A DNA stretch of 18,519 nt from Candidatus Iainarchaeum sp. (GTDB taxonomy: Archaea; Micrarchaeota; Micrarchaeia; Anstonellales; Bilamarchaeaceae). Position numbers and translations under genes: made by a program. This document shows positions 7,311 to 13,497 of this stretch, one piece after another (the first letter of the stretch is position 1; every line of letters starts with the position of its first letter). The notes below the pieces were generated by a model, which saw nothing but the letters and a program-made list of their open reading frames with translations, did not search any database and was not told where the DNA came from. Location: assembly GCA_028711485.1 (NCBI GenBank), contig JAQTSF010000003.1:1-18519 (forward strand), written 5' to 3'.

Positions 7311-7316
7311 TTTAAA
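7311..7316. promoter_or_regulatory. Palindromic TATA box exactly midway between two divergent leaderless genes
   Basis: TTTAAA is centred at 7313.5, exactly 26.5 bases from ATG 7287 (-) and 26.5 bases from GTG 7340 (+). Only 52 bases separate the starts. The symmetry suggests that one box positions transcription in both directions, with each start codon at or next to the mRNA 5' end. Confidence 0.6.
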
Positions 7317-7339
7317 AAAGTAATATCTCTATTAAGATT

Positions 7340-7996
7340 GTGAAAAATTTCAAAAAAATAGTATCCATAATGGAAAAGGAAGCCAAAAAGAGAAAAGCTC
7401 CTGTTTTTGAATTTGAAAATTCAATAAGGGAAACTCCTTTCAAAACATTAATTTCAGTGCTTCTTTCTTCAAGAACAAAGGATGAAAAAACCCTGTCAGC
7501 TTCAAAAAAATTATTTTCAAAGGTAACTACTCCAAAGCAAATGCTTCTTTTAAAAAATTCTGAAATAGAAAAAGCAATTTATGGAGTCGGATTCTATAAA
7601 ACAAAAGCAAGAAATATAAAAGAATTATCAAAAATACTCATAAAAAAATTCAAAGGAAAAGTTCCGGATTCTATGGAAAAACTTCTTGTTTTACCCGGAG
7701 TTGGAAGAAAAACCGCAAATTTGGTCCTTTCAATTTCCTTTGGTAAAAATACTATAGGGGTAGATACTCACGTACATAGAATAAGCAATAGATTAGGATG
7801 GGTAAAAACCAAAAAACCAGAAGAAACTGAAAAACAATTATTGAAAATAATACCGAATAATTTAATTAAAAAACTCAATAAAACTCTTGTTGCTTATGGA
7901 CAGACAATTTGCACTCCTATGAATCCAAAATGCAATATTTGTAAACTTAGTTCTATTTGTCCCAAGATTAATGTTAAAACAATTAATCTACTTTAG
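7340..7996 (+). CDS. nth: Endonuclease III, DNA glycosylase/AP lyase
   Basis: A 218-residue base-excision-repair enzyme that removes oxidised pyrimidines and nicks the abasic site. Seen: helix-hairpin-helix LPGVGRKTA (118-126) with catalytic Lys124, GVDTHVHRISNRLGW (140-154) with catalytic Asp142, and a C-terminal [4Fe-4S] loop C191-x6-C198-x2-C201-x5-C207. All key residues are present and the length is usual. Start is GTG 7340, fixed by the promoter box at 7311-7316. Its 3' end overlaps the convergent mevalonate kinase gene by 14 bases. The Fe-S cluster makes it a client of the isc operon. Confidence 0.95.
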   Translation: MKNFKKIVSIMEKEAKKRKAPVFEFENSIRETPFKTLISVLLSSRTKDEKTLSASKKLFSKVTTPKQMLLLKNSEIEKAIYGVGFYKTKARNIKELSKILIKKFKGKVPDSMEKLLVLPGVGRKTANLVLSISFGKNTIGVDTHVHRISNRLGWVKTKKPEETEKQLLKIIPNNLIKKLNKTLVAYGQTICTPMNPKCNICKLSSICPKINVKTINLL

Positions 7997-8861
7997 TTAC
8001 AAATCCTTTAAATGGATAAATTTTTTCCAAAATTTCTTTTGCTTTCTCTTCATTTTCTGCAAGGGCTATACAGCATCCTCCACCTCCGCCACCAGTGAGT
8101 TTTGCTCCTATTGCCCCCAATTGTAAGAATTTCTCAATCAATTTATCATTTATTTCATCAGAAACCCCTACTTTTTTTAAGAGTTTCTGATTTTTGTTCA
8201 TCAACTCTCCAATAATTTCTATTTTTCCTTCTTCAATCGCATTTTTTCCTTCTTCAAATATCTCTTGATATTCATTTTTAATTTTTTCAAATTCTTCACT
8301 ATTCTTATTTTTAAATTCCTGAACTTTCTCAATCATTATTTTTGTGGGACTATTTTTCCCTGTTATCCCTACAACCAAAAAAATAGGTTTTCCTATTTTT
8401 ATCTGTTTGAAGCCTTGATTTCTTTTATATTCTATTGCACCGCCATAAGTTGCTACTGCGCTGTCAATTCCAGAGGGATTTCCGTGGAATACTTTTTCTC
8501 CTTCATTAGCTATTTTATTTATTTCTTCATTATTAAAATTCTTAGAATATTTTTTTGAAAGAGCTTTTGCTAAAGCAACACAGAACGCTGCAGAAGAACC
8601 AAGTCCGCCTGTAACTGGAAGATCGCCCTCAAAATATACTTTAAATTTTTCTTTTACTCCAACTGCATCTTCCACTGCTTGTATTGCAGATATACTTAAT
8701 GTTTGTATCACAGGGAATTTAGTTATTATTTCATTTTCTTTGCTTTCTTCTATTCTTATAATTGATTTATTGGATAATCCTAAGGCTATTGCAGGAAGAC
8801 CATGGACTACAAAGTGTTCTCCGAATAAAATTACTTTTCCAAATCCTTCTCCTTGAATCAT
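7983..8861 (-). CDS. mvk: Mevalonate kinase
   Basis: A 292-residue GHMP kinase that converts mevalonate to mevalonate 5-phosphate. Seen: GKVILFGEHFVVHGLPAIAL (8-27, Lys9), the nucleotide loop PVTGGLGSSAAFCVALAKAL (82-101), EKVFHGNPSGIDSAVATYGG (122-141) with Glu122 and catalytic Asp133, and the C-terminal glycine motif KLTGGGGGGCCIAL. GEHFVVHG and GNPSGID are typical of mevalonate kinase rather than galactokinase or homoserine kinase. Its ATG overlaps the stop of the DUF2666-like gene as ATGA, so the pair is translationally coupled. Very Lys-rich, with few Arg residues. Confidence 0.94.
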   Translation of the reverse strand: MIQGEGFGKVILFGEHFVVHGLPAIALGLSNKSIIRIEESKENEIITKFPVIQTLSISAIQAVEDAVGVKEKFKVYFEGDLPVTGGLGSSAAFCVALAKALSKKYSKNFNNEEINKIANEGEKVFHGNPSGIDSAVATYGGAIEYKRNQGFKQIKIGKPIFLVVGITGKNSPTKIMIEKVQEFKNKNSEEFEKIKNEYQEIFEEGKNAIEEGKIEIIGELMNKNQKLLKKVGVSDEINDKLIEKFLQLGAIGAKLTGGGGGGCCIALAENEEKAKEILEKIYPFKGFVTKVD

Positions 8862-9640
8862 TTTTTCATCCTTCCTTTTGGTTTTGGTGGTTTTATATCA
8901 GGATGTGCCTTTACCAGCATATGCGGAGTGGAATAAGGTGTATAACCTAATTTTTCACATACCTTACATACCAAATATGCTTGTTTTTTTGCATCTTTCT
9001 CATTTATTTCCTTTAATGCTTCAGCCAATGCAACTAAACCTTTTCTTTTTCCTTTGATTATTTTCTCAACAGAAGGTTCATCTTCAACTCCAGCAAATTC
9101 AAACATTTTATTTACTATTGTATGGTTAATAGAGGAAATTATACCAGAAACCTCATATTCTTTTGTAGTGTTTTCTATTTTTAATTTTTTTATTGACATC
9201 CATCCTTTATAATTTCCAACAAAAGCAATTCTTCCATCTTGCTTTTCTTTTATAGGTTTTGTTTTGCAAGTTCCAGAAATTTTAAAATCTACTTTACATT
9301 TTGTTAATAATAAATGAATAAAATAACTTTCTGCAACAGGAATTAATTCTTTATTCCCTTTGCATCCTAAAAGTAAATTATCTTTTAATTCTCCTGGTTT
9401 TATTTTTGATAGAATGTTTATTACTGTAGAAATTCCATTAGTATTCCCAATTAATCCAATAACATATTTTTCTATTTTAGAAATTTCTATTCCGGAATAT
9501 TCATAGGAAAAATGTTCTATTTTTTTACTTAAATTAGATAGTATAAAAGATACTTCCTCTTCTGAAGCGCCTTTTAAGAGATAATGTTCATCGCATTCAA
9601 ATTCTTTATATTTTCCTGTAAGTATTATTTCTTCTTCCAT
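8858..9640 (-). CDS. DUF2666-like archaeal protein coupled to mevalonate kinase
   Basis: A 260-residue protein resembling the archaeal DUF2666 family (from memory, unconfirmed). It looks like an internal duplication: ILTGKYKEFECDEHYLL (6-22) begins a first unit and IAFVGNYKGWMSIKKLKI (138-155) a second, each followed by helices. The second unit ends YLVCKVCEKLGYTPYSTPHMLVKAHPDIK (222-250), then a Pro/Lys tail. A CKVC pair (225-228) is the only possible metal site; C115 and C125 lie at the end of the first unit. No membrane segment is seen. Function is unknown. The four-base ATGA overlap with mvk suggests a link to isoprenoid or lipid metabolism (inference). ATG 9640 is preceded by a G-rich GGGGGAAACCT stretch that could serve as the ribosome site. 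Confidence 0.75.
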   Translation of the reverse strand: MEEEIILTGKYKEFECDEHYLLKGASEEEVSFILSNLSKKIEHFSYEYSGIEISKIEKYVIGLIGNTNGISTVINILSKIKPGELKDNLLLGCKGNKELIPVAESYFIHLLLTKCKVDFKISGTCKTKPIKEKQDGRIAFVGNYKGWMSIKKLKIENTTKEYEVSGIISSINHTIVNKMFEFAGVEDEPSVEKIIKGKRKGLVALAEALKEINEKDAKKQAYLVCKVCEKLGYTPYSTPHMLVKAHPDIKPPKPKGRMKK

Positions 9641-9674
9641 AGGTTTCCCCCTAGAAGTTAATTATGGGAAGTAA

Positions 9675-9680
9675 TTTAAA
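9675..9680. promoter_or_regulatory. TTTAAA box between the DUF2666-like gene and tRNA-Thr
   Basis: TTTAAA is the only strong A/T box in the 77-base divergent region. Its centre is about 37 bases from ATG 9640 (-) and 40 bases from the first tRNA base (+). This leaves about 12-14 bases of leader on each side: room for the G-rich ribosome site on one side and for a 5' tRNA leader removed by RNase P on the other. Confidence 0.45.
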
Positions 9681-9717
9681 AGTATTTAGACACATTACTC
9701 TTTAATTTTCTTTATTT

Positions 9718-9881
9718 GCCTCTGTAGCTCAGCCTGGTAGAGCGTTCCCTTGGTAAGGGAAAGGTCGCGAGTTCAATTCCAAGGGCCATACCCCCTTGGA
9801 GAACCTCCCATTTAGGAGAAACTTATCTCCCATGAGGTTTTCTGGGTATTATTGTTTTTGGTGGAAATCTCGCCGGAGGCT
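9718..9881 (+). tRNA. tRNA-Thr(GGT) with an intron in the T-loop (59/60)
   Basis: Exon 1 is 9718-9777 and exon 2 is 9868-9881. Acceptor GCCTCTG pairs with CGGAGGC (9874-9880, one T-G wobble); D-stem GCTC/GAGC; anticodon stem TTCCC/GGGAA around TTGGTAA, giving anticodon GGT; T-stem GCGAG/CTCGC. The discriminator base is T, as in archaeal tRNA-Thr, and CCA is not encoded. The exons only close into a tRNA if the 90 bases from 9778 to 9867 are removed, giving T-loop TTCAATT. The anticodon loop itself has no intron. The last base overlaps the stop codon of the convergent thiI gene. Confidence 0.9.
9778..9867 (+). other. tRNA intron with complete bulge-helix-bulge motif
   Basis: The boundary fold has the full archaeal form. 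The outer helix is the T-stem GCGAG/CTCGC. A four-pair central helix TTCA (9772-9775) with TGGA (9862-9865) is flanked by 3-nt bulges ATT (9776-9778) and AAT (9866-9868). The inner helix is CCAAGGG (9779-9785) with TTTTTGG (9855-9861). Cutting after the second base of each bulge gives the 59/60 junction. Inside, ATACCC/GGGTAT, AACCTC/GAGGTT and GGAGA/TCTCC continue a long rod. I see no ORF in it. It should be removed by the archaeal splicing endonuclease. Confidence 0.85.
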
Positions 9882-11014
9882 TATTTAATTATTTCTATAT
9901 GTTCAATAGCTTCCTCAATAATTTTCTCCAAATCAACTTCTTTTGCAAGCTTCTCTAATTTTTCTCTTTTAGCCATAGTTACAGGATGTTTAACCGAACT
10001 CAATGAACAACAATCCCGGTATTTTTCTATTGCTAATTCATAAGCCCCTATTTTTTTTGCAAGTTCTATTGTTTCAATTTTATTAAAAGAAATTAAAGGT
10101 CTATATATTGGTATTTTTATTCCATAAGTGGCCGCATTCATATTCTCTAAAGTTTGAGAAGCCACCTGCCCAAGAGAATCCCCGCTTACAATTCCCAAAA
10201 CTTCTTCTTTTTCACATATTCTTTCAGCAACAGAATACAAAAATTTTCTAAATAAAACCAGCTCATACCTTGGATTTTTCTCATAAGCGTATTTATAGAA
10301 AATAGTGTATGGAACAACATACAACTTTCCATTATTACCATATTCTTCAAGTTTTTTTACAATTTTCATTATTTTGCTTTTTTTAACTTCTTTTGCAGGA
10401 TAGGGAGCAACATGAAGAAAATCAACAACACATCCTCTTTTCATCATTCCCCAGGATGAAATTATAGAATCTATTCCACCAGAAAGAAGAGATAAAACTC
10501 TTCCGGAACTTCTAACCGGAAGACCATCTAATCCATTTTCCCTTCTCATATAAACAATAAAGCAATCCTTCAAAATTTCTATATTTACAATCACTTCCGG
10601 GTTGCTTAAATCTACTTTTGTTTTCAATTTTTCATACATAAATTCTCCTATTTTTCTACTGAATTCCATAGAATTAACAGGATAATTCTTATCTGATCTT
10701 TTTGTTTCAACTTTTATGCTTTTTCCTGAAAATATTTTTTTATTTTTTTTAATATAATCAATTACTTCGTTTTCCTCTCTTTTTGTTTTAATGCCAATTC
10801 CAATATAAGATATTCCAAATATTTTTTTCAATTTTTCAATTATTTCTTCTTCTTTCTCACTATATTCTACAATTACTCTAGATTCCAATTTATATATTTT
10901 TTTTGCAATTTTTTCAATTTTATTTTTTATATTATCTATTAATATTTTTTCAAATTGCCATCTATTCTCTCCTTTTATTGCTATTTCATTGTAGTGGATT
11001 ACTATAGTTTTCAT
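9881..11014 (-). CDS. thiI: tRNA 4-thiouridine synthase ThiI, archaeal short form
   Basis: A 377-residue enzyme that adenylates U8 of tRNA and replaces its oxygen with sulfur. Domains: N-terminal ferredoxin-like segment with HYNEIAIKGENRWQFE (7-22), THUMP domain (about 60-165), and PP-loop ATPase with LLSGGIDS (176-183) and SGDSLGQVASQTLENM (277-292). The C-terminus has YRDCCSLSSVKHPVT (332-346); that Cys pair and Cys267 are candidates for sulfur handling. There is no rhodanese domain, the usual archaeal state. The neighbouring tRNA-Thr has T at position 8 and is a possible substrate. Start ATG 11014 begins the conserved MKTIVIHYNEIAIKGE, four bases after the carbamate kinase stop; the in-frame extension to 11065 is rejected. 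Confidence 0.92.
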   Translation of the reverse strand: MKTIVIHYNEIAIKGENRWQFEKILIDNIKNKIEKIAKKIYKLESRVIVEYSEKEEEIIEKLKKIFGISYIGIGIKTKREENEVIDYIKKNKKIFSGKSIKVETKRSDKNYPVNSMEFSRKIGEFMYEKLKTKVDLSNPEVIVNIEILKDCFIVYMRRENGLDGLPVRSSGRVLSLLSGGIDSIISSWGMMKRGCVVDFLHVAPYPAKEVKKSKIMKIVKKLEEYGNNGKLYVVPYTIFYKYAYEKNPRYELVLFRKFLYSVAERICEKEEVLGIVSGDSLGQVASQTLENMNAATYGIKIPIYRPLISFNKIETIELAKKIGAYELAIEKYRDCCSLSSVKHPVTMAKREKLEKLAKEVDLEKIIEEAIEHIEIIK

Positions 11015-11018
11015 ATGC

Positions 11019-11912
11019 TCACTTTGTAATAATCGTTCCAGCTTCTCCTTCAAGAGCTTCAACAACTTTATCTAAAGAGGTTATTATTGCTTTTTTTCCT
11101 CCTTTTTCAACGAATTTTATAGCAGCTTCTATCTTAGGTTTCATACTTCCTTCTGCAAAATGCCCTTCTTTTAAATATACTTTTAATTCCTCCAAATCAA
11201 TATTATAAAGTGCTTTCTGATTTGGTTTGTGAAAATTCAAATACACATTACTTACTGCAGTTAATATAATCAAAATTTCAGATTTAAGTTCATTTCCTAA
11301 AACTTGAGAAGCCCGATCCTTATCTATAACTGCCTCCACCCCTTTATACTTTCCTTTCTCTTCTATTATAGGTATTCCTCCACCACCCGAAGCAATTACT
11401 ATTACATTTTGTTTTAATAATTTTTTTATTGATTCTATTTCTATTGTTCTTATCGGTTCCGGGGAAGGAACAACTTTTCTATATCCTCTTCCAGCATCAA
11501 ATATCATTCCTTCTTCAATTTTTTCTTCATAAAATGGTCCAACTGGCTTTGTAGGTTTTTTAAATGCAGTATCATTTTTATCCACCAAAACTTGGGTGAT
11601 TATTGTGCTTGTTTCTTTTCCAGTAATTTCTTCCAAAGATTGTTGTATCCAATAACCTATCTGTCCTTGAGTCATTGCATCGCATACATCCAAAGGCATT
11701 TTTTCAACTTGTTTTTTTGCACTTTCCTGTTGGATAAGAAGATTGCCTACCTGTGGACCATTTCCGTGTGTAATTACAATTTCATAGCCTTTTTCAATTA
11801 ATTTTGCAATTTGTTTGCAACTTTTATACACATTATTTCTTTGCTCTTCTTCAGTTCCTTTATCTCCCTTTTGAAGAATTGCATTTCCACCAAGAGCTAT
11901 AACAACTTTCAT
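11019..11912 (-). CDS. arcC: Carbamate kinase
   Basis: A 297-residue amino-acid-kinase-fold enzyme interconverting carbamate plus ATP and carbamoyl phosphate. Seen: VIALGGNAILQKGDKGT (4-20), ITHGNGPQVGNLLIQQE (47-63), DAMTQGQIGYWIQQSL, VVPSPEPI, VIASGGGGIPI (about 172-182) and EAVIDKDRASQVLG, all hallmarks of the family, at full length. No arginine deiminase or ornithine carbamoyltransferase is in the window, so the direction in vivo is open; in archaea it often supplies carbamoyl phosphate or regains ATP. It is cotranscribed with thiI (four-base gap) without an obvious functional link. GGAG lies upstream of ATG 11912. Confidence 0.94.
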   Translation of the reverse strand: MKVVIALGGNAILQKGDKGTEEEQRNNVYKSCKQIAKLIEKGYEIVITHGNGPQVGNLLIQQESAKKQVEKMPLDVCDAMTQGQIGYWIQQSLEEITGKETSTIITQVLVDKNDTAFKKPTKPVGPFYEEKIEEGMIFDAGRGYRKVVPSPEPIRTIEIESIKKLLKQNVIVIASGGGGIPIIEEKGKYKGVEAVIDKDRASQVLGNELKSEILIILTAVSNVYLNFHKPNQKALYNIDLEELKVYLKEGHFAEGSMKPKIEAAIKFVEKGGKKAIITSLDKVVEALEGEAGTIITK

Positions 11913-11935
11913 ATTTCCATTTCTCCAACATACTT

Positions 11936-11943
11936 TTTAAAAT
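11936..11943. promoter_or_regulatory. TTTTAAAA box shared by divergent arcC and dUTPase genes
   Basis: The palindromic TTTTAAAA is centred at 11939.5, 27.5 bases from ATG 11912 (-) and 35.5 bases from ATG 11975 (+). It is the only strong A/T box in the 62-base gap. The plus-strand start has AGAGGT about six bases upstream and so a short leader; the minus-strand mRNA would be nearly leaderless. Confidence 0.5.
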
Positions 11944-11974
11944 ATTCATTCTAATTAATGCAAGAGGTAATTCT

Positions 11975-12463
11975 ATGATTTTACCAAAACAGCATTTGAT
12001 GTATTCAAAAATTATGGATAATATGATTGGAGATATCCAATACCAGCCTGCAGGAATAGATGTTACGTTAAAAGAAATATACGAATTTACAAGCGCAGGT
12101 AAAGTGGATTTTGATAATTCCGAAAGAATACTTTCAGAAGTTCAACCTCTTGAATTTAATAATAATGAACTTCACTTGAAACAAGGAGGATATAAAGTTA
12201 TTTTCAATGAATATGTAAAAATTCCAAAAAATTTGGTTGGTTTTTGTTTTCCAAGATCAACATTGTTAAGATGCGGAGTAACCTTGGAATGTGCAGTATG
12301 GGATCCTGGTTATGAGGGAAGATCAGAAGCACTACTTATTATTTCAAATCCACACGGATTTACAGTTAAAAAGGATGCAAAAATAGGACATATGGTATTT
12401 TCTCATTTGGTTGAGGAAACTGTTGAAGAATATTCTGGAAGGTATAAAGGGGAAAATAAATAA
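11975..12463 (+). CDS. dut: Archaeal-type dUTPase of the dCTP deaminase fold
   Basis: A 162-residue protein of the Dcd/dUTPase superfamily, which keeps uracil out of DNA by hydrolysing dUTP to dUMP. Seen: QPAGIDVTL (24-32), FPRSTLLRCGVTLECAVWDPGYEGRSEALLIISNPHGF (92-129) and KIGHMVFSHL near the end. Within the family this layout (PRSTLLR, WDPGYEGRSEALL) is that of archaeal dUTPases rather than dCTP deaminases, which read DPGWEG with TLEL. A bifunctional deaminase cannot be excluded. Start ATG 11975 follows the AGAGGT ribosome site. Its stop abuts that of the convergent asparagine synthetase gene. Confidence 0.85.
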   Translation: MILPKQHLMYSKIMDNMIGDIQYQPAGIDVTLKEIYEFTSAGKVDFDNSERILSEVQPLEFNNNELHLKQGGYKVIFNEYVKIPKNLVGFCFPRSTLLRCGVTLECAVWDPGYEGRSEALLIISNPHGFTVKKDAKIGHMVFSHLVEETVEEYSGRYKGENK

Positions 12464-13390
12464 TTATATTTCTATTCCCTCCCCAGGCACTCTTGGAAAT
12501 AGTGTTGCTTCTCTTATATGTTTTTTTCCAGTTAGAAATCTTACCATCCTTTCCACCCCAAAACCGCCTCCAGCAGTAGGAATCAAATGCCCTTCTTTTG
12601 CAATTTTTAAATATGGTTCAAACATTTTAGGGTCGGTTTTTCTTCTTTCCATTTTTTCAATTATTATATCATAAATATGTTCTCTTTCTGCTCCGGATAA
12701 TCCTTCCCCAAATCCCTCAGGATAAATCAAATCATAGTTCAAATGTTTTTTTGAGATCGGATCCTCTTTATCATAAAATTCCCTGTATAGATCAGTAATC
12801 CAGAAAGGTTCTTTTTCTTTTTCAGAAACTATTTTTTCATAATCAGCTCCATATACCTCTTTTAATTTTACAGAGTCATAAACCTTAAACGGGGTTTTTG
12901 GAATTTCAATTTTTCTTCCAATTCTTTCAAGTTCTTCTTTACATTCTTTTTTTACAAAACTCAAAATATAAACAATTAATTCTTCCATGAATTTTCTAAA
13001 TTCTTCCCCCGTTGCATCTTTTAATTCAATATCTACCTGTGAAAATTCAATCAAATGCCTTCCGGAATCTTTACATTCAGGTCTTTCTAATCTTATGTTT
13101 GGGGATACAATGTATATTCCTTTCATATCTCCTCTAGACATTGAAATCTGCTTATGTAGAATCATACTCTTTGTAAGTTCAAGTCTTTGCCCATCATATA
13201 TTATAGAAGAATCAAAAACATCGTGAGCAAGTGGGTCAGTAACAGAAGACAGCATTACAGGCATCAATTGTGTCATTTCTTTTAGCCACATAAAATCATG
13301 GGTTGCTTTGAGCACAGCAGACTGGATTTTCAAAATATCTTTCATTTCACTTTTTTTTATATGCTCTATAATTTTATACACAAGAATCAC
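12464..13390 (-). CDS. AspRS-derived asparagine synthetase (AS-AR type)
   Basis: A 308-residue class II aminoacyl-tRNA synthetase-like core with no anticodon-binding domain. Seen: MPVMLSSVTDPLAHD, LTKSMILHKQISM, motif 2 NIRLERPECKDSGRHLIEFSQ, EPFWITDLYREFYD, and motif 3 GGGFGVERMVRFL followed by LFPRVPG at the end. The closest match I know is the archaeal asparagine synthetase related to AspRS, characterised in Pyrococcus abyssi, which makes asparagine from aspartate, ammonia and ATP. A true AspRS would have an N-terminal OB domain and be longer. GTG 13390 is chosen because TTTAAATA at 13413-13420 places the likely transcription start there; ATG 13345 is the alternative. Confidence 0.87.
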   Translation of the reverse strand: MILVYKIIEHIKKSEMKDILKIQSAVLKATHDFMWLKEMTQLMPVMLSSVTDPLAHDVFDSSIIYDGQRLELTKSMILHKQISMSRGDMKGIYIVSPNIRLERPECKDSGRHLIEFSQVDIELKDATGEEFRKFMEELIVYILSFVKKECKEELERIGRKIEIPKTPFKVYDSVKLKEVYGADYEKIVSEKEKEPFWITDLYREFYDKEDPISKKHLNYDLIYPEGFGEGLSGAEREHIYDIIIEKMERRKTDPKMFEPYLKIAKEGHLIPTAGGGFGVERMVRFLTGKKHIREATLFPRVPGEGIEI

Positions 13391-13412
13391 AAAACTAGTT
13401 ACTCTTTGGTTA

Positions 13413-13420
13413 TATTTAAA
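13413..13420 (-). promoter_or_regulatory. TATA box of the asparagine synthetase gene
   Basis: TTTAAATA on the minus strand is centred about 26 bases before GTG 13390, the spacing of an archaeal TATA box for a leaderless transcript. No ribosome site precedes the GTG, which supports that reading. Confidence 0.55.
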
Positions 13421-13473
13421 TTTTATTCAAAAAATTAGATATAAATATGCAATAATTATATAAAATAGTAAAA

Positions 13474-13497
13474 ATAATTGAATGTTTATTCAATTAT
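13474..13497 (-). terminator. Hairpin and T-rich tail at the end of the M20 gene
   Basis: ATAATTGAAT and ATTCAATTAT form a perfect 10-base inverted repeat around a 4-base loop. It spans the last codons and stop of the M20 gene. On the minus strand it is followed by TTTTTACTATTTTATAT. This resembles an intrinsic terminator for the amide-ligase operon, placed partly inside coding sequence. Confidence 0.55.

Noticed and set aside
9718..9800. tRNA-Thr read as a truncated pseudogene
   Set aside because: The missing T-stem and acceptor halves appear exactly at 9868-9880 and the join is framed by a complete bulge-helix-bulge, so an intron explains it better.
11015..11065. Longer ThiI starting inside the carbamate kinase gene
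   Set aside because: The extra 17 residues are antisense-free leftovers of the arcC 3' end in another frame; the conserved ThiI start is at ATG 11014.
11019..11912. Aspartate or acetylglutamate kinase instead of carbamate kinase
   Set aside because: The GGNAILQKGDKGT, HGNGPQVGN and SGGGGIPI motifs are specific to carbamate kinases.
12464..13390. Aspartyl- or lysyl-tRNA synthetase
   Set aside because: There is no anticodon-binding OB domain and the whole ORF is about 308 residues, too short for either enzyme.
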